Source of the DNA: Ohtaekwangia kribbensis
GTDB taxonomy: Bacteria; Bacteroidota; Bacteroidia; Cytophagales; Cyclobacteriaceae
Reading direction: 5' to 3'
Length of the DNA: 64,000 bases
NCBI RefSeq assembly: GCF_042676245.1
Contig: NZ_JBHTKA010000008.1
Coordinates: forward strand, 434,001 to 498,000
The position numbers and the translations under genes are program-made. Below are positions 16,481 through 24,633 of the stretch, one piece after another. The notes under the pieces were generated by a model that was not told where the DNA came from, did no database searches, and saw only the letters and a program-made list of their open reading frames with translations. How positions within the stretch are numbered: the stretch's first letter is position 1; the number at the start of each line of letters is the position of its first letter.

Positions 16481-17821
16481 ATGAAAACTACGCTGATAAC
16501 GAACGCAAATATAGTTAATGAGGGCAAGGTCTTTCAGGGAGATGTACTTATTAAAGACCGGTATATCGAAAGAATCGGAAAAGATCTGTCGTACCCGATG
16601 GCCGATAAAGTAATTGATGCCCAGGGTAAATACCTGCTACCGGGAGCAATTGATGACCAGGTTCACTTCCGCGAACCCGGCTTAACGCACAAAGCAACGA
16701 TACAAACTGAAGCACGGGCGGCTGTTGCCGGTGGTGTTACCAGTTTTATGGAAATGCCCAACACCAACCCGCCAACCTTTACGCAGGTGTTGCTGGAAGA
16801 AAAATATCAGATCGCTGCGCGTACATCATTAGCGAATTACTCCTTCTTTATAGGTGCTTCGAACGATAACCTGGAAGAAGTAATGAAGACCGATATTACC
16901 AGAGTATGCGGACTGAAGATATTCATGGGTTCATCTACCGGCAATTTACTTGTTGATAACCAGGAGACACTGGAAGGTTTCTTCTCTCGCTTTCCGGCAC
17001 TCATCGCTGCGCATTGTGAAGATGAACCTACCATTCGCAAAAACACAGCCGAGTATAAAGATCGTTATGGAGAAGATGTACCTATAGAATGCCACCCGCT
17101 GATACGGAGTGAAGAAGCATGCTATCGCTCTTCATCGTTCGCGATTGGCCTTGCTAAAAAACATGGCGCACGTTTTCACGTACTGCACATCTCAACCGCC
17201 AAAGAGATTTCGTTATTTGATAACAGCATTCCGCTGGAGCAAAAGAAGATCACTGCCGAAGCCTGTATTCATCACTTGTGGTTTAATGACAGTGACTATA
17301 AACGACTGGGTACATTGCTGAAGTGGAACCCGGCCGTGAAGACATCACACGATCAACAGGAGATTTTCAAGGCATTGCTGGAAGATCGCATCGATGTTAT
17401 CGCTACCGATCATGCACCACACTTGCTCGAAGAAAAAAGCAACACATACTTCAAGGCTCCTTCCGGAGGACCACTCGTTCAACACAGCCTGGTGGCGATG
17501 CTTGAGTTTTACCAACAGGGAAGGATAAGTTTGGAGAAGATCGTACAGAAAATGAGTCATAACCCGGCCATACTTTTCCAGATCGAGAAGCGCGGTTTTA
17601 TTCGTGAAGGATATTTTGCTGACCTCGTGCTGGCCGACCTCGATAAAACTTGGACGGTACACAAGTCCAATATTTTATCAAAATGCGGATGGTCGCCCCT
17701 GGAGGGAACAAAATTTCATTCAACCATCACGCATACTTTCGTTTCGGGCCACCTGGCGTACGAGGATGGGAAGTTCGATGAAAGCCACCCGGGCGAGCGC
17801 CTGACGTTTAATCGAAAATGA
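16481..17821 (+). CDS. pyrC: Dihydroorotase
   Basis: The product has 446 residues of the amidohydrolase fold. Metal-binding DDQVHFREPG (about residues 59-68) has the H-x-R variant of the family's HxH motif, KIFMGSSTG contains the candidate metal-bridging Lys, and ATDHAPH near residue 310 carries the catalytic Asp and substrate His. These are class I-type dihydroorotase signatures. The enzyme closes carbamoyl-aspartate to dihydroorotate in pyrimidine synthesis (EC 3.5.2.3). No other pyrimidine genes are adjacent. The gene is divergent from the helicase with a 20-base gap and precedes tRNA-His. Confidence 0.92.
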   Translation: MKTTLITNANIVNEGKVFQGDVLIKDRYIERIGKDLSYPMADKVIDAQGKYLLPGAIDDQVHFREPGLTHKATIQTEARAAVAGGVTSFMEMPNTNPPTFTQVLLEEKYQIAARTSLANYSFFIGASNDNLEEVMKTDITRVCGLKIFMGSSTGNLLVDNQETLEGFFSRFPALIAAHCEDEPTIRKNTAEYKDRYGEDVPIECHPLIRSEEACYRSSSFAIGLAKKHGARFHVLHISTAKEISLFDNSIPLEQKKITAEACIHHLWFNDSDYKRLGTLLKWNPAVKTSHDQQEIFKALLEDRIDVIATDHAPHLLEEKSNTYFKAPSGGPLVQHSLVAMLEFYQQGRISLEKIVQKMSHNPAILFQIEKRGFIREGYFADLVLADLDKTWTVHKSNILSKCGWSPLEGTKFHSTITHTFVSGHLAYEDGKFDESHPGERLTFNRK

Positions 17822-17833
17822 TCTTAAATGTTT

Positions 17834-17864
17834 TTTGCAAATTCGAAGCAGGTCACTAAATTTG
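17834..17864 (+). promoter_or_regulatory. Promoter of tRNA-His
   Basis: TTTG (17834-17837), 19 bases, TAAATTTG (17857-17864). This is a full match to the Bacteroidota -33/-7 promoter pattern and the spacing is canonical. The tRNA begins 14 bases after the -7 element. Confidence 0.7.
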
Positions 17865-17878
17865 CAGTCCTCAAAATG

Positions 17879-17955
17879 GTGGATGTAGTTCAGTTGGTTA
17901 GAACATCAGATTGTGATTCTGAGGGTCGTGGGTTCGAGTCCCATCATTCACCCCA
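17879..17955 (+). tRNA. tRNA-His (anticodon GTG)
   Basis: A full cloverleaf folds: acceptor GTGGATG with CATTCAC (one G-T), D arm GTTC/GAAC, anticodon stem TCAGA/TCTGA around loop TTGTGAT with anticodon GTG, and T arm GTGGG/CCCAT around TTCGAGT. The base before position 1 (17878) is G and the discriminator at 17952 is C, the extra G-C pair that identifies tRNA-His. CCA is encoded (17953-17955). Confidence 0.95.
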
Positions 17956-17963
17956 AAAATAAA

Positions 17964-17984
17964 AGCCTCTTCAAGAGGCTTTTT
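17964..17984 (+). terminator. Rho-independent terminator after tRNA-His
   Basis: AGCCTC/GAGGCT stem (17964-17980, loop TTCAA) followed by a T-run. Confidence 0.8.
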
Positions 17985-18475
17985 GCTTTTCATAGTCTCT
18001 CTGAAATTAACGCTGCCTGTTTTCAGCAAACGTCAGAGATGTCTTCATGTGGAGAATTCTTAAAGAAGATGAGAAAAATTTTCTGCGTTCATCAACCTGG
18101 TGAATGCATATAGCACGGGCACAACATCTCTCATCTAAATCAGACATATTCATTATTCTTTTTAATCTCTCTGAACATTAAGTCTGTTGCCCAATTATAA
18201 ACTATAGAGCAGACAGGTGTCTCAAAGATCAACACAACATTACAATTGCGTTATGCGTATATGCATGAACGTACTGACGCAGTATAGTTGACATTTGTAT
18301 GCAAAACTTCTCAACGCGCGTAAGTATATTTTAGAAATTATATAGGACACAACAGCAACTTAGTACAACGAAGTTGTAACCATATTATCGCGGAGAAGTA
18401 CCGTTGCTCCGTAAACGAAAAACTTCGATAACATGCAATGTTGTGCCCGAGGTATTTTTACTGTATGTTCATCTC
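17985..18475 (+). other. Intergenic region after tRNA-His
   Basis: This 490-base AT-rich stretch has no convincing gene. TCTCTCTGAA followed by ATTAA occurs at 17996-18010 and again at 18166-18181, a weak imperfect repeat. I looked for a tRNA-end duplication that would mark an integrated element and found none. Confidence 0.4.
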
Positions 18476-18733
18476 ATGATCGTGTGGAAAGACTATAAGA
18501 AGCTGGCGCTCGAAGAAAAAATTGATGTGTTGTACGAAAAAGGTACATTCATCATGGCGATCCGATACTACGGGTATAAAGTAAATCTTTATCTACTCGG
18601 AAATTTTTATGTTGAAGTATTTATCAATCATAAGAACACAATAATTGAGAAGATATTACCGTTAGATACGAATCATTCGCGCATGCAGTTTTACTCTGAT
18701 CAGATTAAACTGCCTGTTGATTTTCTGGATTAA
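18476..18733 (+). CDS. Small conserved-looking protein, 85 residues
   Basis: The ATG at 18476 (MIVWKDYKKLALEEK) is preferred to a TTG further upstream, and a GTG at 18482 is also possible. The product is mixed alpha/beta: an N-terminal charged helix (YKKLALEEKIDVLYEKG), then alternating strands (IRYYGYKVNLYLLGNFYVEVFI). No motif is recognised and no signal peptide is seen. The last 4 bases overlap the stop of the convergent chromate-transporter gene. Confidence 0.5.
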   Translation: MIVWKDYKKLALEEKIDVLYEKGTFIMAIRYYGYKVNLYLLGNFYVEVFINHKNTIIEKILPLDTNHSRMQFYSDQIKLPVDFLD

Positions 18734-19929
18734 CGTTCAGTCGCCCATCGCACAACAAAACCCAATAACAATCCTCCGAGTATAATTAGCGGTGATGGTA
18801 TTTTGGTAAATAGCAGCAACAGAAACGTTGCTATAGTAACACTGAAATTTATAATGGTATTCTCAAGCGGCTGAAAAAGTATAACCGCTGATGCTGCCAC
18901 GAGTCCCGCACTTGCAGCCGTAATTCCTTCCAACGATGCGCGCACAGCCCTATAGCGTTTGAGACTTTCCCAGAAGCGAATCACAAAGAAGATCAAAAAC
19001 GTGCCCGGTAAAAATATACCGAACGCAGAAACCAGTGCACCAAGAATTTCTCCACCGGTTCCATACTCGCGCATCGACAATGCACCTATATACGAGCTGA
19101 ATGAAAATACCGGGCCTGGCAACGACTGGGCTATAGCGTAGCCCGACAGAAATTCGCCTGAAGTAAGATATTGTTTGGGTGCATATTGCACGAACTCGGT
19201 ATATAACAACGGAGTGAGTACCTGTCCGCCACCGAATATAAGACTCCCGTTACGATAGAAGTTTTCAAACAGCCTTACGGGAAGCGCACGCGTTATACCT
19301 CCAAGTGCTGCAGCAAAAATCAATACACCTGCCCATAGTAAAAAGTTTGCCCACGGTACTACAATCTTTACCTTCTCTTCTTTCGGTTGATTTTTATACT
19401 TCAGTGCAGTAAGTAAACCTGAGCACAGCAATATAACCGGAAACACATAGGGAGTTTGAATGAGATAGGAAAGTATAGCGGCCGTTACCATTAACACTAT
19501 ACCTGTTTTGGTGCGCACGGTTTTCTGTATAATTACAAACGCACCATAGCTTACAAAGCCTACGGCCATGGGTTGTATGAAACGCGTGAATTCAAGCGAC
19601 CAGTTTTTCTCTTCTATGCTCGACATGAGCATCGCGGCAAGCGTCATGAGTATAACAGCCGGAAGTATCCATACCAGCAACGTGAGGTAGGCCAGCGTAG
19701 GCCCGCCAATCTTGAAACCTATAGCGGTTAATGTTTGTGTTGAAGTGGGGCCGGGCAATATCTGACAAAGTGAATTGATCTCCATCAGATCATCCTCTGT
19801 CAGATACTTCCGTTTGTCTACCAGCACTTTTTGAAAATGAGCAAGATGTGCCTGCGGTCCGCCAAACGTGGTGACCGCGAGCATCAGTATATCGCGCAGG
19901 AAGATATAGTATCGAACCCGCCCGATCAT
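18730..19929 (-). CDS. chrA: Chromate transporter (CHR family, two-domain form)
   Basis: The product has 399 residues and about 10-12 membrane segments. It carries two homologous CHR halves, each opening with a GG-type signature: FLRDILMLAVTTFGGPQAHLAHF (split in two here) near the start with NSLCQILPGPTSTQ, and SLIFGGGQVLTPLLYTEF with YAIAQSLPGPVFSF in the second half. Family members export chromate or sulfate-like anions by proton or sulfate exchange; the substrate here is not proven. It lies 28 bases downstream of the oxygenase gene on the same strand and may be co-transcribed. Its stop overlaps the small convergent gene by 4 bases. Confidence 0.9.
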   Translation of the reverse strand: MIGRVRYYIFLRDILMLAVTTFGGPQAHLAHFQKVLVDKRKYLTEDDLMEINSLCQILPGPTSTQTLTAIGFKIGGPTLAYLTLLVWILPAVILMTLAAMLMSSIEEKNWSLEFTRFIQPMAVGFVSYGAFVIIQKTVRTKTGIVLMVTAAILSYLIQTPYVFPVILLCSGLLTALKYKNQPKEEKVKIVVPWANFLLWAGVLIFAAALGGITRALPVRLFENFYRNGSLIFGGGQVLTPLLYTEFVQYAPKQYLTSGEFLSGYAIAQSLPGPVFSFSSYIGALSMREYGTGGEILGALVSAFGIFLPGTFLIFFVIRFWESLKRYRAVRASLEGITAASAGLVAASAVILFQPLENTIINFSVTIATFLLLLFTKIPSPLIILGGLLLGFVVRWATER

Positions 19930-19957
19930 GCTAACTGTATACCGGTGTTCGCTTCCA

Positions 19958-20929
19958 TTATTTTTTCAATCCGATTTCGCGCAGACGCTGATCGAGAAAT
20001 TCTCCGGCTGTAATATCTTCCCATTGCTTCGGGTTCTCACTATTTACACAATCTTTCAGTGCAGCCAGACTCATCTCCGAGCGCGGGTGCATAAAGAATG
20101 GAATAGAGTAACGTGGTGTATTCATTAACGCGCGTGGCGGATTTACCACACGGTGTATCGTTGATTTCAGCTTTTTATTGGTAAGGCGCTCCAGCATGTC
20201 GCCTACATTTACTACGAGCTGATCAGGCAATGCTGTTATTGGTATCCACTTACCATCTCTGCGCAATACCTGCAAACCATCGGCACTGGCACCCATTAAC
20301 AAGGTGATCAGATTTATATCTCCATGTTCGGCAGCACGCACGGCATCTTCCGGCACGGCATCCGGATTTTCGATAGGGTAGTAATGTATGGGGCGCAATA
20401 TACTGTTGCCGTGCTTAATCTTGTCGTCAAAGTAATTTTCAGGCAGGTTCAGGTATAGCGCTATAGCACGTAACATATAGGTGCCGGTTTTTTCCAGCGC
20501 GCGGTATACATCCGTGCTTATATTTTTAAAGTCAGGAATTTCCTGTGGCCAAACATTGGCCGGGTAATCTTCACTCTTGAGTTCTGCTTCGGCCAGATCC
20601 TGACCAACGTGGTAGAACTCTTTCAGGTCTCCGGTATTTCTACCCTTGGCATGTTCTTTTCCTTTACCGGTATATCCCCGCTGACCTGCCAAATCCGGCC
20701 GTTCATATTTCTTTTTTACCTCATCCGGCAAAGCAAAAAAGTTTTTGATCGTCTTGTACAAATCCTGTTGCATGGCATCGGTAAGAAAATGATTCTTGAT
20801 AGCCACGAAGCCAATGTTATTATAGGCAGCACCCAGGTCTGCTACAAATTTCTTCTTTTTGTTCTCGTCACCACCATAGTAATCAGCCAGGTCGAGCGAG
20901 GGAATCTGATCGTATAATATTTCGTTCAT
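19958..20929 (-). CDS. 2-oxoglutarate/Fe(II) oxygenase, isopenicillin-N-synthase-like
   Basis: The ATG at 20929 (MNEILYDQIPSLDLADYY) gives 323 residues and a standard N-terminus; the longer frame to 20998 has no support. An N-terminal DIOX_N-like domain includes GFVAIKNH. The catalytic core holds the Fe ligands: EHGDINLITLL (His-x-Asp, around residue 209) and STIHRVVNP (distal His, around 264), followed by RYSIPFF with the Arg-x-Ser that binds 2-oxoglutarate. Substrates in this family are diverse (amino acids, alkaloids, antibiotics), so none can be assigned. It is upstream of the chromate transporter and divergent from the SOD gene. Confidence 0.88.
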   Translation of the reverse strand: MNEILYDQIPSLDLADYYGGDENKKKKFVADLGAAYNNIGFVAIKNHFLTDAMQQDLYKTIKNFFALPDEVKKKYERPDLAGQRGYTGKGKEHAKGRNTGDLKEFYHVGQDLAEAELKSEDYPANVWPQEIPDFKNISTDVYRALEKTGTYMLRAIALYLNLPENYFDDKIKHGNSILRPIHYYPIENPDAVPEDAVRAAEHGDINLITLLMGASADGLQVLRRDGKWIPITALPDQLVVNVGDMLERLTNKKLKSTIHRVVNPPRALMNTPRYSIPFFMHPRSEMSLAALKDCVNSENPKQWEDITAGEFLDQRLREIGLKK

Positions 20930-20940
20930 AACACTCGGAG

Positions 20941-20968
20941 TTGTTTCCGTGCAAGCTAAATATTTTTG
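20941..20968 (+). promoter_or_regulatory. Putative promoter of the SOD gene
   Basis: TTG (20941-20943), 17 bases, TATTTTTG (20961-20968): matches the Bacteroidota pattern. It lies 68 bases ahead of the SOD start and would leave a leader of about 60 bases. It overlaps the oxygenase 5' region, which is transcribed the other way. Confidence 0.45.
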
Positions 20969-21036
20969 GCTAAATTTCGTGCAGGTAAACGCGGCCATAC
21001 TGGTTGCAGAAGTATCACACTATAATATATCTGTTT

Positions 21037-21768
21037 ATGAAAACAACCCGAAGAGAATTTGTGCAGCAAGCCTTAAAAGCTACAACCCTTACCGCCCTCG
21101 GAACGCCTCTGGCCTTTAAAGCCCTTGCAGAAGATCAACCTTCACATTCCGGTACTATATCGGAATCAGCTTTACAGTTTTCGCAAGTAACGCTGCCTTA
21201 TGCGTATAGTGCACTTGAACCTTCCATTGATGCGACTACCATGGAGATTCACTATACGAAACACCACACAGCATATATCAAGAATGTAAATGAAGCCATC
21301 GCTGCTGAGAAAATTACTTTCAGCTCAGAGAAAGATTTCTTTGCCAACGCTTCCAAACTTTCTGCGAAAGCAAGAAACAACGGAGGGGGTGCATGGAATC
21401 ATAACTTCTTCTGGCAGGTAATGAAGCCGGGAAGTGCTAATCCTACCGGTAAAATTGGTGAAGCTATCAATAGTTCTTTCGGTTCGTTCGATAAATTCAA
21501 GGAACAATTTACACAAGCTGCCATGACTCGTTTCGGCTCCGGCTGGGCCTGGCTGGTAAAAGACAGCAGCGGTAAATTAAAAATTGGTTCAACACCTAAT
21601 CAGGATAATCCACTGATGGACGTGAGTGAATTGAAAGGAACTCCGATACTCGGCATTGATGTGTGGGAGCATGCTTATTACCTGAAGTATCAGAACAAAC
21701 GCAACGAGTATATCGCCAACTGGTATAATGTTGTGAACTGGGATGAAGTGGCCAAACGTCTGGCGTAA
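21037..21768 (+). CDS. Tat-exported superoxide dismutase (Fe/Mn type)
   Basis: The start at 21037 gives MKTTRREFVQQALKATTLTA, a twin-arginine signal (TRREF) with cleavage likely after ALA (about residue 31), total 243 residues. The mature part is a complete Fe/Mn SOD: HYTKHHTAYIKNVN (first His), WNHNFFW (second His), GSGWAWLV, and DVWEHAYYLKY with the Asp and third His ligand. Gly and other residues near the active site do not let me decide between Fe and Mn. The Tat signal implies folding with metal in the cytoplasm and export to the periplasm, unlike the usual cytoplasmic enzyme. It ends at its own terminator. Confidence 0.92.
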   Translation: MKTTRREFVQQALKATTLTALGTPLAFKALAEDQPSHSGTISESALQFSQVTLPYAYSALEPSIDATTMEIHYTKHHTAYIKNVNEAIAAEKITFSSEKDFFANASKLSAKARNNGGGAWNHNFFWQVMKPGSANPTGKIGEAINSSFGSFDKFKEQFTQAAMTRFGSGWAWLVKDSSGKLKIGSTPNQDNPLMDVSELKGTPILGIDVWEHAYYLKYQNKRNEYIANWYNVVNWDEVAKRLA

Positions 21769-21784
21769 TCTTAAGAAACGTATT

Positions 21785-21843
21785 AATCCATCATAACGAC
21801 AGGTATACTTCGCGTAGTGACTGCGTTGTGATGGATTCTTTTT
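21785..21843 (+). terminator. Terminator after the SOD gene
   Basis: AATCCATCATAACG (21785-21798) pairs with 21824-21837 (one G-T) around a 25-base loop; the stem is followed by TCTTTTTTA. Confidence 0.65.
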
Positions 21844-21852
21844 TATACTGCT

Positions 21853-22578
21853 ATGAAACCTCTCCGCATCGCGATCATTGGCGATTTCACAGCCAACAAG
21901 CATACACATATTGCTTTAAACGAAGCTGTAACACATTGTCGGCAGCATCTTGATTTTCCGATTGAGACAACATGGGCAGCAACGGATAACATTCCGGTTT
22001 CCGCATCAATACCCGGGTATATTGATGCACTGTGGATTGCTCCGGGTTCGCCCTATAAAAATGATGATGCCGTATACAAGTTAATTCGCTGGGCGCGCGA
22101 AAATAATTTTCCGTTGCTCGGCACGTGTGGTGGCTTTCAGTATATGGTTGTGGAGTATGCTAAAAATGTTTTAGGTATAGTCGATGCCGGCCATGAGGAA
22201 AGTGAGCCCGATGCATCTCAACTGGTAATTGCCAAACTGAGTTGCTCGCTTAAAGGACAACAGGAAGAAGTAGTCATTACCGACAAGGATTCATGGCTAT
22301 ATACGGTGTTAAAGAAAGATGTTATTACCGGATTCTTTAATTGTAATTATGGTATTAATCCGGTCTATACCCGTAAACTTCAACAAGGTCCTTTTGTATT
22401 CACGGCTTTCTCTCGCAGTGGTGAGGTGCGCGGACTCGAATTGAAAGGACATCGTTTTTACAAGGGCACATTGTTTCAGCCTCCCCTGGATTCTACTCCG
22501 GAAAAACCGAATGCTTTGATTATGGATTTCTTTCGTAGGATAAACGTTAATCGTGAATCGTTATCCATTAATGGTTAA
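21853..22578 (+). CDS. CTP-synthase C-terminal-related amidotransferase-like protein
   Basis: The product has 241 residues and resembles the glutaminase half of CTP synthase without the synthetase half. It starts with RIAIIGDFTANKHTH and contains the nucleophile-elbow segment LLGTCGGFQYMV, then VLGIVDAGHEESEP. This matches a family known as CTP synthase C-terminal region-related (seleno)proteins, in which the elbow residue is Cys in some members and selenocysteine in others; here it is Cys (TGT). The usual His-Pro-Glu of the glutaminase triad is replaced by LFQPPLDS, so ordinary glutamine hydrolysis is doubtful. Role unknown. Confidence 0.8.
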   Translation: MKPLRIAIIGDFTANKHTHIALNEAVTHCRQHLDFPIETTWAATDNIPVSASIPGYIDALWIAPGSPYKNDDAVYKLIRWARENNFPLLGTCGGFQYMVVEYAKNVLGIVDAGHEESEPDASQLVIAKLSCSLKGQQEEVVITDKDSWLYTVLKKDVITGFFNCNYGINPVYTRKLQQGPFVFTAFSRSGEVRGLELKGHRFYKGTLFQPPLDSTPEKPNALIMDFFRRINVNRESLSING

Positions 22579-22623
22579 CCGTTATCCGGAGTAATAGTAT
22601 ATATATTATTGGCAAGAAAGTAA

Positions 22624-23040
22624 CTAAAAGCTTTTTAAATAGGTTTCCATTTTAGCGCGATTGGAGAATTGTGATATCTGAATGCCTTTTATTGCCTGGC
22701 TGGATTTATCCTTTATTTTATTTGCAGCAATCTTGGAGAAAATCTCTACTTCATCCATAAACTGAACATGGATCAGATCTTTTGATGCCAGATGTTTTAT
22801 CATGCCCGGAAGAAGATAATCAACAACCCACTTTTGTGATTCAATGCCGATAACCCCCATCTTACGAACATCGGCTATAAATTTTTGTGTTTGAAGTTTA
22901 GTGAAGGCATTTAAAACAGCTGTATTGATAACAACAAATTGATCGTGACAGGTAACCTTATTAGTATATTCCAGAAACAAAGCATCGAGCGCTGTATCAT
23001 AATATACTTTCGCGCTCTGGTTTTCAAAAAATATATGCAT
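22624..23040 (-). CDS. STAS/SpoIIAA-like protein, subtype A copy 1
   Basis: The product has 138 residues. The layout is FFENQSAKVYYDTALDALFLEY, a helix (NTAVLNAFTKLQTQKFIADV), then ADVRKMGVIGIESQKWVV, and a late IFSKIAANKI helix, ending near AKMETYLKSF. This order of strands and helices, and the D-x-R-x-x-G-x-I pattern, fit the SpoIIAA-like STAS proteins common in Bacteroidota. It is closely similar to the neighbour at 23064 (easily aligned over the full length). No catalytic residue is evident. Function in sensing or partner binding is inference. Confidence 0.65.
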   Translation of the reverse strand: MHIFFENQSAKVYYDTALDALFLEYTNKVTCHDQFVVINTAVLNAFTKLQTQKFIADVRKMGVIGIESQKWVVDYLLPGMIKHLASKDLIHVQFMDEVEIFSKIAANKIKDKSSQAIKGIQISQFSNRAKMETYLKSF

Positions 23041-23063
23041 GAGTATATATTAGGAAAGTAAAT

Positions 23064-23480
23064 TTAAACGCTTTTTAAATAGGCTTCCATTGCCTTACGT
23101 TCTGTAAACTGCATCACCCTAAAACCATTCTTATCGTCTTTTACTTTTTCATTGATTTTATTCGCGGCTACTTTTGCAAAAATCTCAACTCTATCAAGCA
23201 ATTGAGCAACAATCGGCATTTCTCCGCCCAGGTGCTTTATCATTCCAGGTAAAAGAATATCAACAACCCACTTTTGTGATTCTATACTTATAACACCCAT
23301 TTTACGAATATCAGCAACACACTTCCGCGTCTGTAAATTCTCAAATGCTTTCAACACAGCTGCATTGATAACAACAAACTGTTCGTGATTGGCAACCTTG
23401 TCTGTGTATTCAAGAAACAGCGTATCAAGGTTAGTGTCGTAATATACTTTGGCGCTCTTGTTCTCAAAAAAAGTCTGCAT
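23064..23480 (-). CDS. STAS/SpoIIAA-like protein, subtype A copy 2
   Basis: The product has 138 residues and aligns over its whole length with the gene 23 bases downstream on the same strand, sharing FFEN.SAKVYYDT.LD.LFLEYT, KMGVI.IESQKWVVD.LLPGMIKHL and a terminal AYLKS. The second halves differ more (VAQLLDRVEIFAKVAANKINEK here). The two are a tandem duplication probably transcribed together. The region upstream (to 23828) is empty and may hold the promoter. No enzyme motif is visible. Confidence 0.65.
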   Translation of the reverse strand: MQTFFENKSAKVYYDTNLDTLFLEYTDKVANHEQFVVINAAVLKAFENLQTRKCVADIRKMGVISIESQKWVVDILLPGMIKHLGGEMPIVAQLLDRVEIFAKVAANKINEKVKDDKNGFRVMQFTERKAMEAYLKSV

Positions 23481-23828
23481 TTTCTGTATTCGTTTATTCT
23501 TTTAAAAATTTCACATAGCTACTAATTATTGAAAGCAGTAGTGCAGCGAGGTTAACATTAACCTTACTTGCGTAGTTGGTGTTCAGATATGGTTGCATCA
23601 AAGCAAAAAAATAAACATTCCGCTATTCTCCTTGAAAGCCGATGATTCAGCTGTCTAGTTAAATGAATTAGATTTTAAATTCCTTTTTTACTGTATAGTG
23701 TGGTATGGTGCATGTTCAACGTAATGATTCGATTTTTTTCATACATGAATACCTTGAAGTGCGCTATGTCATAGGCCGCGGAAAAAATATCGTACAAGAG
23801 ATCTGGCAATTACCAGGGTAACCGGGAA
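23481..23828. other. Intergenic region within the STAS-like cluster
   Basis: These 348 AT-rich bases lie between the subtype A pair and a subtype B gene, all on the minus strand. A 38-codon frame at 23705-23821 (plus) has no recognisable content and I do not call it. No strong hairpin or TAnnTTTG element was found. Confidence 0.4.
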
Positions 23829-24284
23829 CTATAACACGCTTTCGTAGATTTTTTTGTCTTTAAAAGACTCTCTTTTTACTTCGATCTTTTGCCTTGGTAT
23901 AACTGCCCATCGAATTGCGTCTTCCATTCTTTTGAAGTAGGCGACAGGAACTTCCTGATTTTCTTTGTCCACCATACTTTCAACCGACATCACCGTAAAT
24001 ACATCATCCGGCAAAACAAAGGCAACTTTAGAGCGTCCTAATGCCGTAGCTTTCTCACGCCATTCTGTAGCTGCCCATATACTGTCTTCTTCGAGCAGAA
24101 CTCCCAGCGGAATAACATCGTATACGAGTCGGCCCGTGTTAAATTGTTTCATGGCATCGAGCATGGCCATCATTCCACTTCTGAATTCTTCTGATGCTGG
24201 CGCAAGTTTCCAGGTTGCTATCAGCACCCTATTCTTTTCATCGTATTCAATTCTTTTGTAATCGGAATCAAAATAAACTGCCAT
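23829..24284 (-). CDS. STAS/SpoIIAA-like protein, subtype B copy 1
   Basis: The product has 151 residues. It starts MAVYFDSDYKRIEYDEKNRVLIATW, the strand-turn-strand opening of this family, then EEFRSGMMAMLDAMKQFNTGRLVYDVIPLGVLLEEDS, WAATEWREKA, KVAFVLPDDVFTVMSVESM and a final FKRMEDAIRWAV helix. It aligns with the genes at 26752 and the pseudogene at 26260 but only distantly with the subtype A pair. A C-terminal basic extension (about residues 130-151) is unique to it. It lies divergent from the TPR-HTH gene with about 350 bases between starts. Confidence 0.65.
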   Translation of the reverse strand: MAVYFDSDYKRIEYDEKNRVLIATWKLAPASEEFRSGMMAMLDAMKQFNTGRLVYDVIPLGVLLEEDSIWAATEWREKATALGRSKVAFVLPDDVFTVMSVESMVDKENQEVPVAYFKRMEDAIRWAVIPRQKIEVKRESFKDKKIYESVL

Positions 24285-24633
24285 ACAGTTGCCTTTTTAA
24301 TGTTTGTGGTCCGTCAAATACTTCTGTATTAGAGTAACGCAAAGTAGGTACCCCTAAGCAGGTATGTATTTCCATCGTTTTGGTTTTTTGCTACCAGTGC
24401 ATACATCGCTATACCAGCATGCATATCAACATCGGATTACTTTTTACTTTGCTCAGTATTTGACTTACTGCTTATTCAAAGCTGAACATAATCAGCAAGA
24501 GATACCAATCCGGTCGGGCAGCAAAAAGGTGATCAACTGTGTAATGACTGTAACCCTTGCAAAAATGCACGTACATATAGAATTATTGCGTCTGTACACC
24601 AAACTGTTCACACACATTTATAAGTATATAACT
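24285..24633. other. Region between a STAS-like gene and the TPR-HTH gene
   Basis: About 350 bases lie between the divergent genes. A frame without stops continues upstream of the TPR gene to 24364, but its translation is unlike any signal peptide and I treat it as leader sequence. No exact promoter consensus was found. Confidence 0.4.

Noticed and set aside
18404..18475. TTG start extending the 85-residue gene by 24 residues
   Set aside because: The internal ATG at 18476 gives a typical N-terminus and the extension has no supporting motif.
17985..18475. Possible integrated element next to tRNA-His
   Set aside because: No duplicate of the tRNA 3' end, no integrase and no mobile genes follow; the tRNA has its own terminator.
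23705..23821. 38-codon plus-strand frame in the gap between STAS-like genes
   Set aside because: Short, no recognisable content, no promoter or ribosome-binding signal, no second copy seen.
24364..24633. 90-codon in-frame extension before the TPR-HTH gene
   Set aside because: The extension is unlike a signal peptide, while the ATG at 24634 begins a normal one; the open frame is probably chance.
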